From NCBI GenBank assembly GCA_930367215.1, contig OV884059.1, positions 16,082,945 through 16,146,944 of the forward strand: a stretch of 64,000 nt of DNA, in the 5' to 3' direction. Each line of letters begins with the position of its first letter. Within the stretch, counting starts at the first letter, position 1. The DNA is from Pollenia angustigena. Lineage: Eukaryota; Arthropoda; Insecta; Diptera; Polleniidae. The translations under genes were made by a program, and so were the position numbers. Of this stretch, positions 34,103 to 44,543 are shown one piece after another. The notes under the pieces were generated by a model. It made no database searches. It saw nothing but the letters and a program-made list of their open reading frames with translations, and had not been told where the DNA came from.

Positions 34103-35326
34103 CGTTAACTTAATACGAAAAGGCCCTAACTCATGTTTTTCATAGTTTACAGGAGAAGGAAAAAACTAAATAAAAAAAGATGCAATATTGATACAAAATT
34201 TGTTTAAACGCAATTTTTATTAAAAACACTTTACAAATTTAGTGTTATATTAGTTTTATTAATTTTTTTAATTTTTATTTATTAATATGAGTAAGGGCTT
34301 TTTGTTGTTGTATTTTCTGAAAAAAAAATGAGTTGGGGCTTTTTTTTTAACGAGAACAAAAAGTAATTTAAAAGAAATTCATGTTTTAGACAAAGAAACA
34401 AGGAAATTAAAAAAATTATAATCATATTACATTGAAAAGTAATAAAATCTTCATAATATATTAGTTTTTATATGGTAAATTTTCATAAAAGTGATGGCAG
34501 TCTTTGGGCAGCAACTTCTTTAAATCTTGCAAGTGATCCCACTTTTTCTTGGAGATTTCCAATTTTGAAGTATAAAGGGGGCCAGGTTCAATATGTTTAT
34601 TAGCAGACTTTGTTCTTTGGGGTAGAAGGTCGTATTCGCCACATATATCTGTTTTAAAATAAATTAACCCTGAGTGGTCGTATCCTAATGCCCGTAGCAA
34701 GTTTACAGTAGGGTCGCCACTACTTCGACCTGAAGTTGAATCAACGTTTTGAATATGAAATTTTTATATTTTAGGAATAGCCTCGAAGTCCAAAAACTTG
34801 TTTACTTGTTTTCTATACAACATTTGACAGTTCGTATCACAAAACAAGCAAATAAAAAATAAACAGCTGGCTTTCCGAGACTACCTGCTATAAATATACC
34901 TTGAATACGGTGGTAAATTTATAACGGCATTTTAAAACTCACTACCACACATAAATGCCAAGGCGTATATAACAGGTGGGAGCACTAAAACAGCTGACTG
35001 CCATTTAATGCTCTATGCAGAATCAAAGGTAATAAATAAAATAAAAGCAGCACATCGCGCAAAGCAAACACTAAACAACAACAGAGATTATAAAAATTGA
35101 TGCTTTGTTGCTGTTTCCTTAGCAAAAATGAGTTAGGGCTTTTTTCTTTAGAAAATTGTAAGAGATGAGTTAGGGCTTTTCGTTTTTAGGCTATAACTTC
35201 GGTATTTTTATCCGAATTCATCTGATTTTTTTTCGAGAATGTGTATCTAGTAATGGTCTATCGAAATATGTAAAAATATCGATTTCGAAAAATTATGAGT
35301 TAGGGCCTTTTCGTATTAAGTTAACG
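34103..35326. mobile_element. TIR transposon with 8-bp TSD, CGTTAACTTAATACG ends
   Basis: A 1224-bp element with ends CGTTAACTTAATACGAAAAG and its complement, flanked by a perfect duplication gtatgtat (34095-34102, 35327-35334). Subterminal GAGTTAGGGCTTTT repeats occur at both ends. It carries one protein-coding relic (34461-34727). A similar lone end lies at 36317-36350. Confidence 0.8.
34461..34727 (-). pseudogene. C-terminal exon relic inside the TIR transposon
   Basis: An open frame of about 88 codons ending in TAA at 34461-34463. A plausible splice acceptor (TTCAACTTCAG) precedes GRSSGDPTVNLLRALGYDH; the tail reads LEISKKKWDHLQDLKKLLPK and ends HFYENLPYKN. The composition is that of a real protein, and the tail (basic, KW..L..L.P..HHFY) resembles C-termini of uncharacterised transposon-linked insect proteins, a recollection not tested here. 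It lies wholly within an element with matched termini and target duplication, so it is probably part of the element's own gene, with the catalytic part deleted. Without an upstream exon it is not expected to be functional. Confidence 0.5.
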
Positions 35327-35334
35327 GTATGTAT

Positions 35335-37054
35335 GTTTAAAAATATATATACAAGCAAAATGTTTAATGATGTGTAATAAAATGTATGCGTTCTTCAGCG
35401 ACTTACATAAAAGTGTTTGAGATTGGTAACATATTTATTTTCATAAAAGCTGCCTTTAAATGTGAATAAAATAAACATTTGTCTACCGATTCTCATGTTT
35501 TATGGCTCATTTTATTCGTAATATACCATATAAAAAAACCTTATGGTTTTTTTTAAGAGTTTAAAAAAAGTATTATTCAGGTATGTTCTAGGTTTCGACT
35601 CGAATTGAAAACGAAAAATTTTTTGAATCCGCAAAATTCATAAATTGGTGTTCTTAAATCCGCATGGTTTTGTGTATTTGAAATTTTTGTTCGAAAAAAC
35701 TTTAGTTGAACTTAAGATCGCTAATTTGCTAACCGCAGCATGATAGCAACGGAAAATATTTATTAAAATTTATGAAAGCTGAAAAGAATCACAGGAAACA
35801 ATCGCTTTTAAAGCGAATTCACAAAAATTGCAAACTTTTGAACAAACAAAAAAATTTATTTAAAATCGCAAAATTGGTTAAAAAACCAAAATGTCGGAAA
35901 GTAACAAAAAGAATTTGCAAAAATAGCGAAAATTCGCAAAAATTTTTAATATTTCAAACAAGCCATAAAATTGATTAATAGTCCCTAAAACTATTAGGAA
36001 TGGCAAAAATTCGGTAAAAATTGCTAAATAGCGGAAATTCGCAAAAATTTGATAACAGCGGCATGATGACAAAGTCTACTTTTTATTATAAATCGTTAAA
36101 GCTGTAAAGAATCAGAAAACTTACAGGAACAAACCGCTTTTATCGCGAACATGGCTAAAATTCGCGAAAAATTGCAAAATTTAAAACAATCCCAAAAACT
36201 AGTTCAATATCGCTAAATCGATTGAAAAAAACAAATTGTCGGAAAATAACATAAAAATCGTTAAAAAATGAGATATAATTACATCAAAATTAATAAAAAA
36301 GTCGATATTTAACTTTGGGCTAGTTAGGGCCTTTTGCGATTTAGGTAACGATATATTTTTAATTAAATTGGATAAAGACCATTCTAAACTAAAAACTAGA
36401 TCTTTTTTTTATTAAAAATGTTATCACATATTAAAATTAAAGTCGATTCGTTTTACTTTCACCAACCCCTTACTACTCTAATTAAAAACGAATAAAAACA
36501 TGTGGATGTGAAATGTAGAGCACCAAAAATGCTAAAGTAATCCACTTTTGAGTGGATTCGGATTCTAGAACATACCCGATTAACTTACTTTGCATGAAAA
36601 AAGCTTGTCGCCGCTAATTTCTAAATATGTAACTCCGAAACAGTGAAAAACATAAAAAATGTTATTCGTATGACCTAAAGGAAACATAATTCGTAATCAT
36701 TTGTAGCTGCTTTGATGAAAATCGGAGAAATCGTTCTCAAGTTGTGATGAAATGTATTAGTATAACCACCTTATTTAGGGTGAAATATTAGTCAAGCCCA
36801 TAAAAAATCTAAAACTGCAAACGAATTTAAATTTACCGCTTTACAATCTTTATATTCTATATATTTTTATTTAAAGGCTTGATTTTTTTGGCTTTTGCAC
36901 TATTACTCAATAATAAAGAAATTTTTAAGGCAACTGAACACTTTTCTCTATAAAAAGAATGGTTGGCAAGATGTTGGCTTGTAAAAGAAATGGTTATATC
37001 CAAATATATAGACTAATGCGATTAAACATGTAGATGAGCAATTTTTTTTTTGTA
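35335..37054. other. Gene-free AT-rich spacer
   Basis: No gene. Has degenerate TTCGCAAAAATT/GCGAAAATT repeats (35750-36250) and an isolated GTTAGGGCCTTTTGCG terminus near 36325. Confidence 0.45.
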
Positions 37055-38815
37055 AGAGCATAATTTGAAAGCTTATAGGGTAAAGTATTTCTGATTTTTT
37101 TTTTTAGAATTTTCGGAATAGGTTTAGAGGTCGCGCAAATGGAGTTTTCATAAAAAACGGAGTTTTCGGCCATTTATTTAACTTTACTCATAACTTGGTT
37201 AATACCACGAGTTTCTTCACTTTTGAGGAAACAGTTTTAAAGAAAAGTATCCAAGCTTTATTCCTGTGTGAAAAAATTATAAGTTTTGGTGATGAGTGTT
37301 CTCATTTAGATACCCTTAATTACAATTTTTCGTAATTTTTTAACAAAAGTCTGTAAATAACGGTTTATTACTTTTCAAATTTATATGAAAGGTATTAAAA
37401 CTAGGGACACGATTTTGAAAACCGATAAGTTCTAAACAATTAAGAAAAACAAAAATGGAATTTTGTCCTACAGTTTCCGAGTTACACTATTTTTATAGTT
37501 TGTACCTTAAAAATGGTGATACTTTTTTCGTTATAATTATTGTATATTTCCATAAATTTTTATAGTTAGGTTTTAACTGTCATTAACTTCTGACATTTAT
37601 TGATCTGAATCGTTACACGCTGTCATTTTCACTTTCTATTTTATGTGTGCTCCAGGGGCTATCAATCGGGCTCGCTGAATGATGAAAATTATCTATTCTT
37701 TGAAAATATGCATTTTCCGAAACCAGTTGCAATCTTATATAGACAAATCAACAGTTGATGCCTTGCTTGAATTAAGTTCATTTATTTAAAGAATATGTAT
37801 CAAATATTGGTACCGTATCAAGGGCACTGGCTCCTCTCAATCTCAATCAGATCTGAGCCTATTAAAGGAATTGGATAGTTATAAAATTATTAATAAAGCC
37901 GTTGAAAAAGCCTCGCTTAAAACTATTCTAGGTCGTTTTTTGATGAACGTATCGACACCAAAACTTTGCAGTTAATGACAAAAAAACTTGCAGATACTCC
38001 ATGGAGCGATAACGAAGTAGCAAATGTAACTTTAACAGAAGAAAAATCTAGAAATAAAGAAACTCAACAATTTATTTCAAAAGCCAGTCTAACTTTTTTT
38101 GATGTTTGCAATATTTCAATCGATTTTTTAAAAATAGATCCAGAGAATTGGAAAGCTAACAAGTAATTTCAAGAGGCAAAGAAAAAAGTTCAACAATTAC
38201 AAGTGGTAAATGATGTGGTAGAACGAGGTGTGGCTTTGGCTAATACTTATATTAATGTCACAACTTCTGAAACTGATTACCAGAACTTGTTGCAAGGTAT
38301 AGAACTACATCGCAAGAACCTCAATAAATGATTTTTCACAGAGCTGGCAAACAGCTTATAATAACATATACTGGGTATAAACATAATAACTCAGGAATGG
38401 TAGGAACAAATTTAAAAATTGTTTATTCGTAATAATTAGAATTAATTTGTCTTTTAAACTGCATCATTAGTTTTAATACCTTTCATATAAATTTTAAAAG
38501 TAATAAACCGTTATTTACAGAATTTGTTAAAAAATTACGAAAAATTGTAATTAAGGGTATCTAAATGAGCACACTCATCACCAAAACTTATAATTTTTTC
38601 ACACAGGAATAAAGCTTGGATACTTTTCTTTAAAACTGTTTCCTCAAAAGTGAAGAAACTCGTGGTATTAACCAAGTTATGAGTAAAGTTAAATAAATGG
38701 CCGAAAACTCCGTTTTTTTATGAAAACTCCATTTGCGCGACCTCTAAACCTATTCCGAAAATTCTAAAAAAAAAATCAAAAATACTTCACCCTATAAGCT
38801 TTTAAATTTTAGTTG
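37055..38815. mobile_element. Long-TIR DNA transposon relic
   Basis: Inverted repeats of about 350 bp: 37055-37410 pairs with 38470-38815 (for example AGCTTATAGGGTAAAGTATT and CTTCACCCTATAAGCTT). The interior holds a decayed coding region on the plus strand (37876-38331). No target duplication assigned. Confidence 0.75.
37876..38331 (+). pseudogene. Transposon-encoded protein, decayed
   Basis: A first frame encodes LDSYKIINKAVEKASLKTIL and stops near 37975. After a frameshift, a second frame (from about 37930) runs through SDNEVANVTLTEEKSRNKET and ISIDFLKIDPENWKANK, has one in-frame TAA at 38164-38166, then continues as FQEAKKKVQQLQVVNDVVER to TGA at 38329-38331. The 'QLQVVNDV.ERGVAL' tail looks like a C-terminal piece repeated in uncharacterised transposon proteins. 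It lies centrally between 350-bp inverted repeats, so it is the relic of that element's gene. Not a host gene. Confidence 0.6.
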
Positions 38816-39854
38816 AGCACCTATGAAAATTTTGGGACACCCTAATGTACACTTGTTTTAAAATTTTTATGCAAAATGAATAATGATATGTAATAAAATG
38901 TATGCAATCATCAGTGACTTACGTAGAAGTGTTTGCAATTCATAAGAAATGAATCAGCTACCTATTTCTGTACTGAAACGTTTCATTGGCGAATTAACAT
39001 GGAAAAACCAATAAAAAAAATACCTCAAATTTGTTTTCAATATAGATTCCCTAACGGACATTTTTATATTTATAACATTAAACAGGCAATATGAGTTTTT
39101 CATGTGCACGGCACTATACTTTAAATAGGAGTTAAAGAAACCAATATAAGAGTTTTTATGGCTGCAATTGCCACCATATAATTGTTTTGTGACAACCAAA
39201 TTAGTTAATTCTTATAGATTGTATAGATAGAATTTAAATTATTCCTAGTTTCCTCATTTTTAAAACACCTTTTTTATGTAAATTTTTTTAGTATATTCAT
39301 ATTAACTGTTTAACTCTTTAAAACGGGTTTTCTCTATTAAATGGTACTTATATTATTTGTATACTCCTTTTAGTTTTGTTGTTATGGAGTCTTAAAAAAT
39401 GTTAAGCACTAAAAAAATATGAGGTGTTTTTACTTATTTAATAATAAAGAAAACAATGAATTTTAAAATAAAAACCAAAGTTTCTGCTTTTTTAGGTTTT
39501 ATTTTTGTGAGATTAAGCCCTTTATAGCCCTTTTAAAATACCGATTTAGCTTATTTTTCATTCAGCTTTATTTATCACTGACAGTAACAAACATTTATTT
39601 TTAATACTTTGTTAGTAAATATTTCCCAATATAGAATTAAAACTGCTTTACCATAGTTTTTTTATGTTTTCAAAACGTATTACATGATTGCATTCCTTTA
39701 CACGAATTCTTTCCTTTGCTATTTCTACTTCATGATTAGTTATGCTTATCACATCATCATTTTTGTTGTATCAATAAAAACATTATTTCTTTTTTTATCT
39801 ATATGCTATTGTTGTTGTATGTTTTCGATGATACATTTATTCATGCATAGTATG
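38816..39854. other. Gene-free spacer
   Basis: AT-rich, with one direct repeat of about 60 bp (AATGATGTGTAATAAAATGTATG at 35362 and a diverged version near 38881). No gene seen. Confidence 0.4.
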
Positions 39855-40285
39855 CAGGCAAATAATAGGACCAGTCCAAACACGCGTGTAAAGAGTGGTC
39901 CACAAGGGACCAGGACTAGTCCAAAACTAACCCAAACGTATGGAAAAAAACCTGGTCTATTTAACATTACGATGTCCTAGGAGGCGACCATATAACCCAC
40001 CTTTGGACCACTAAGGAGTAGTTTTAAAACTAATCCATGGTATACACAAGAGGATAAGTTTTAAAACTACTCCTTACTGGTCCAAAGGTGGGTTATATAC
40101 CATGGAGTAGTTTTAAAACTACTCCTTAGTGGTCCAAATGTGGGTTATATGGTCCTCTCCTAGGACATCGTAATGTTAAATAGACCAGGTTTTTTCCATA
40201 CGTTTGGGTTACTTGTGGACTAGTCCTGGTCCCTTGTGGACTACTCTTTACACGCGTGTTTGGACTGGTCCTATTATTTGCAGGG
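39855..40285. mobile_element. Near-perfect foldback of the CCCTGC family
   Basis: Two inverted arms of about 200 bp, each a copy of the family's left part (ACCAGTCC, CACGCGTG, GTCCTAGG, TTTAAAACTACTCC). The outer ends are GGCAAATAATAGGACC and TATTATTTGCAGGG. The centre repeats AGTTTTAAAACTACTCC more than once. Confidence 0.75.
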
Positions 40286-40618
40286 TATTTATCCACGCAT
40301 ACAAACAAATAAACCAGAAAAAAAAAATTTTTGTTTAGAAAAAATTTACAACCAAAAATAAAACTCGCGAGCAATTCTTTTCAGCTCGACTTACGAATTG
40401 AGTTTTATTTTGGACTCTTAAAATTTGTATTCTTTTCCCGAGTTTTATTTTTTTTACTCGCGAGCCGAGAAGAAAAATTCTTTTAAATGTGGAAAATAAA
40501 ACTCGCTCGAATTGAACTCGCTCGCAAGCGAGCTGCTTAAACACGTTTAAGAACACAAGTGTGAACATAGTATTATGCTAGGTATCCTTTTTTTTTTTTT
40601 TTTTTTTTTAAATACCAC
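40286..40618. other. Spacer with CTCGCGAG repeats
   Basis: Repeated ACTCGC / GCGAGC motifs matching 33470-33600, then the right terminus of a split TATGTTCACA element (40527-40575). The pair 33312-33446 and 40527-40575 brackets about 7 kb inserted into one older element. Confidence 0.5.
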
Positions 40619-40860
40619 ATATCATCGGCTTAGAGTGTAAACCTGCTAAATCCACTTTTTAAGTAAATTGAGATTTTAAAGTCGTATGGTAGAGAAAGAT
40701 ATGCCTCGTCGACCAGCATTTAGTTTTTCTTCAATTTGAGTCCTGAAGTGTGTCAAATCAACAATATTTTTGGTTTTTCTCTCAAGCAGCAAATAGGAAA
40801 ATAAAAAAATTAAATTTGTTAAAAGGGAGTTAGCAGGTTCACACTCTAAGCCGACGATAT
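40619..40860. mobile_element. MITE with 31-bp TIR, unit B
   Basis: Counterpart of 9440-9677. Confidence 0.8.
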
Positions 40861-40917
40861 GTATTTTGTAAAAAGTTAGAGGGAATGTCAAAATTATTTG
40901 TTGAAAACATAAATTTA

Positions 40918-41689
40918 TCTATATATATAATAATAAGTTGCATTGTGTTAGTAATTGATGTTCTCTCTTGAGGTGACGTCAATACCAAGGTTTTTATGTT
41001 CAACGGTCTTCAAATGTGAATTGGTTCATGAGTTATAGCCATTTTAGTGAACACTGCATTCATTTCGAAACATGTATTTATATTCCCATACAAATATCAA
41101 CAAAATGCCCTCTATTTTGAACTCCTCCAAAACGGCTTGACCGATTTTTATGAAATTTTGTATGTGTATTTGTTAGGTATGTTTTTGAGAATAGGTGGTA
41201 GAGTATATTTTATATCGCTAGAGGGCGCAAAATATTGCAATAGGCGTAAAAGCTCCCACTCCCCAATCTTCTAAACTAATCAACCGGTTTTCTTAAAATT
41301 TGGCATGCAGACAATGTTACATCTGAAAGAGAATAGGAAATAGGGTGTGAAATAGGGTAAGTGGGCTAAAAGCTCCCCCTCCCTATATCTTCGTAACTAA
41401 TCAACCGATTTGTTTGAAATTTCGAAGGCAAATAGTGTTACAGTTGGAAAGAACTATAGCCTATAGTTTTTATTATTTAGGGCGTAAAATAGAGCAAGAG
41501 GGTTAAAAGCTCCGCCTCCCTATATCTTCTTAACTAATCAATTAATTTCCTTGAAATTGGGTAGGCAAATTGTGTAACGTCTGGAAAGAACTATAGCCTA
41601 TAATTTTTTCTTAAGATTTGGCTTGCAGACACTGTAACATCTGAAAGCAATAAGTTATGTGGCAAAACAACGTTTGCCGGGCCAGCTAG
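40918..41689. mobile_element. Helitron-like element, unit B only
   Basis: A 772-bp insert starting TCTATATATATAATAATAAG and ending GGCAAAACAACGTTTGCC (perfect 6-bp-stem hairpin, 41661-41678), GGGCCAG, CTAG, with A to the left and T to the right. Unit A keeps the unoccupied site (about 9735). TC start, hairpin, CTAG end and A/T insertion fit Helitrons. The interior has degenerate repeats with CTAATCAACCGATTT. No Rep/helicase frame. Confidence 0.85.
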
Positions 41690-41879
41690 TTTGTTTATAA
41701 AATATACACAATTGCGTTAGAATCTCTTATTTCTTACGCCTTTTTAAATCCTTGTATTTAAATTTTATATTCACTTTTTTTGCTCTAAAAATTTCAAATA
41801 AGTTTTTTTTTTTTAAAGATTTTTAACTAATTTTTTCACAAAATGTAAACAAAGCTTGACATTCAGAATACCGGTCTTT

Positions 41880-42020
41880 GGTATACCATAAAGCAGAAAA
41901 TCCTTGCGCCCGGCCGAAGGCCGTCTTTGCATATATGCTTTAGTTAGCGAAGCCAGTTTTTGTTACAGCATAGAGGAGAAATCGTTGCGCCCGGCCAAAG
42001 GCCGGCTATCCTTTGTAGTT
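41880..42020. repeat. GC-rich hairpin repeat, unit B
   Basis: Counterpart of 10725-10840: two units with CGGCCGAAGGCCG / CGGCCAAAGGCCGG and TTAGTTAGCGAAGCC. Confidence 0.7.
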
Positions 42021-42437
42021 TATAAACATGTGTTATCGAGCCCGCCGGACGCTTTCGTGACTGTCAATTTATGCATTAGCTGCTAAACGGATGTGTTGAG
42101 GAAGGGGATTTTCTACCAAAATTTTATGGTTGGGACTGACTATGGCAATAACATGGTTTTTTTCTTAAAATGATTAACAAAGTTTTGCATTTATGAAATA
42201 TTTTTAAATTAAGTTTTTGTTGCGATCTACATAAGTAACTATATATAAGAAACGTAAATAAATAAATTACAATATATAAGAATATGTTCATAAAATTTAA
42301 AAAAAAAATTGGCTGTTAAAATTAATACATGTCCGGTTATAAATAGACAAAATGCTTCAAAAGCATTGATGCTCTTCCAAGGCCGTATCAAATAGTCATG
42401 ATATATGCGCATCTTTGATGTGTTTAAAGCACATTTT

Positions 42438-43083
42438 TTATTCGTTTAAATTTGTATACGTGGGCATTTTAGCCGTTTCCACCTTATCCACCACCTTAAA
42501 GGAGGGGAAAAGACCCCCTTGATTGGTGCGTTTATTTTTACCCTTTGAAAAGCCATCCCAATGGTTGCCAGCAATCCCCACTAAATCGCCTGGCTGTAAA
42601 TCCATCTCATCATTATTACGAGCCTTGTGTGGTATCTTCACTAAGCGATTGTGTGGATTTTGTCCCCAAAAGAAGTAAATATCATCCAGCGATTTAAAAC
42701 GATGCGTAGCATCGGGATACAAGGTTTGCATAATTTCATATGCAGCACGGCAAATGTTGGAAGTGAAGGTACAAACTAAATAGTCCGAAATTGACAATAA
42801 ATGTAAGTCTAAAATGATGCCATGCAAGGAAGCGTCCGTATAGCGAGTAGAGACGGCAGCCAAACGGGCCACCTCAGCATCTCCAATGATCTCATATTCA
42901 GGATACTTCTTTCGGGCTTCTATAATAACTTGAGCATCATCACAGGCTAGGAATATGCGTCTTTTTACGGTCGTACCATTGATTTCTTGTGTCAAAAAAT
43001 AATCTTCAACATGTGTCATATATTCTTCTATACTGTGGAAAGCCGCCTCAGTACCGACTTTGTCAGTGCGGCGCACGTGTACT
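42438..43083 (-). CDS. FucT6: FucT6 copy B, exon 3: catalytic domain 3' half and SH3
   Basis: Residues 371-584 of an alpha-1,6-fucosyltransferase that core-fucosylates N-glycans from GDP-fucose in the Golgi. The acceptor CTTTAG ends at 43084 and the stop is at 42438-42440. It retains VHVRRTDKVGTEAAFH exactly as in human FUT8 and Drosophila FucT6, including both arginines and the glutamate aligned with human E373, then ACDDAQ, the CTFTSNICRAAYEIMQTLYP helix and the SH3-like tail GDLVGIAGNHWDG. Departures from the usual family: FFWGQNPHN where fly and human have GGQNAHN, and TSNICRA for SSQVCRV. Both copies share these, so they predate the A/B split. This is the more conserved, probably active, copy. 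Confidence 0.93.
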
Positions 43084-43154
43084 CTAAAGGAAAAGAAGAA
43101 TAAAAAGTTTATATAAAATATACATAAAAATTTTAAATTGACTTCTTAACTCAC

Positions 43155-44042
43155 CCCACTATTGGTTTCTTCCAACCCAGCTTTGCCATTCTTGATTCTA
43201 AGAATTCCTTTGTGCCTTGTTGTGGCCTTAATAAATACCTAAAAAATTGTCCCACCCACCATACAATTGGATCACCATGTAAACGTTTCAGTCGCGGTGC
43301 CAAATCTTCGGGTATGGCCGAAGGCAAATATGGAGGTTTAGATGAAAGATGAAAAATTTCTGGCAAAAATAACACTTGGTCTTCTGGACGACCCGGCCAG
43401 TTATTAGCATGAGCACTATCCAATTCAAAACAGGAATCTGAAATAGGCTGGAAAACTTCTTCCCAACCTCCTTTGTGATAACGCCAGCCTTTTGATTTTA
43501 ATATTAATGTACGTTCCGTGGCATAGGCCACAATTAAACAGTATACCGCATGATGCAATTGGCAGCCATAGCCACAACCATTGTTTAAATTACACACCAA
43601 TTTACGGACCTTGGAACAATCTGTGGGATTTTGTAAATGATGTATACGCCTTTGTACCAAATCACTTAAGTCTTTAGCTTCTTTATGGCGCCAAGCCTCA
43701 AAACCATCTAGCTGTCTTAAACGCTCCATATCGCTTAACAATGAGCGTTTTTGTTCTGCGCCCATTATAACCACTCGATTGATTTCATCTGTTAAATTGG
43801 TTCGCGGCTCTCGCGTCACCTGTTTACTTATTTTTCCCAATTCATTGCTGAAATAGTTCCATATTTCGCCAATGTTATTTTGTATACGTCTGCGCATTAG
43901 CTCATATTCGAGAGTGGGCTCATTTCTGGCACTGCCATATGGTAAAGGAGATTCAACTTTTGGTTCCCCGCCAATAGGATTTTGTTTATTGTATTCGAGT
44001 TTCTGTGTAGTTTTAAGGGCAGATTGTTTGTCCACTTGGCCG
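43155..44042 (-). CDS. FucT6: FucT6 copy B, exon 2: stem and catalytic domain 5' half
   Basis: Residues 74-370, bounded by acceptor CTCTCTAAG (ending at 44043) and donor GTGAGT (starting at 43154). Contents in order: luminal stem, EPTLEYELMRRRIQNN helix, RRIHHLQNPTDC, the cysteine motif CGYGCQLHHAVYC (conserved with human and fly), WRYHKGGWEEVFQP, and HGDPIVWWVGQF. All family landmarks are intact and no frame break is seen. The length equals copy A (888 bp). Confidence 0.93.
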
Positions 44043-44264
44043 CTTAGAGAGAAAAAATATAGTAACTTGAAATTAAAATATTTATTTTCACGTTTATCTT
44101 CGACTCATTTTTTTAAATACCTGAATTTATTAAAAATCTTATTTTATTGCGTTTGGGAGAAAAACTCCCAACGTGTGCACTTTATAAATCCCATAAGATC
44201 CGTTATAGAAATTGCTTAAATAATTCTAAATCGCCAAAAAAAAATCTCTATTTAAAAAGCCTTT

Positions 44265-44543
44265 TTGACAGTGATATCGGTCATTGCCGGTCACTGGCTC
44301 ATAGGCATCGCTGCAAGGACGATGGCCCTAAAATTTAGGGCCTAAATTATAATGACTACTTTAGAAGTTTTCGGGGTGAGGAGAACGATAAGGAAACTGT
44401 GTTTCACTTTCTCTGGAAATGCCCTGGTATCAGTGTGAGGCATTTTTGTGGAGCAGAATCGCCCTGTTTGGATGTTCTATCTAAAGAAAGAATTAGAGCG
44501 ATCTTTTTTCAGCGGGAAATCGAAACGGTTGGAGGCTGCAGTG
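44265..44543 (+). pseudogene. Non-LTR retrotransposon C-terminal relic, unit B
   Basis: Frameshifted reading of the zinc-binding C-terminus of a non-LTR polyprotein: VITGHWLIG-like start, then EENDKETVFHFLWKCPG, the ETV.H.L..CP signature that follows RNase H. It continues at 46499-46680 beyond an insertion. In unit A the first 150 bases are deleted and the rest is at 13640-13920. Confidence 0.65.
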
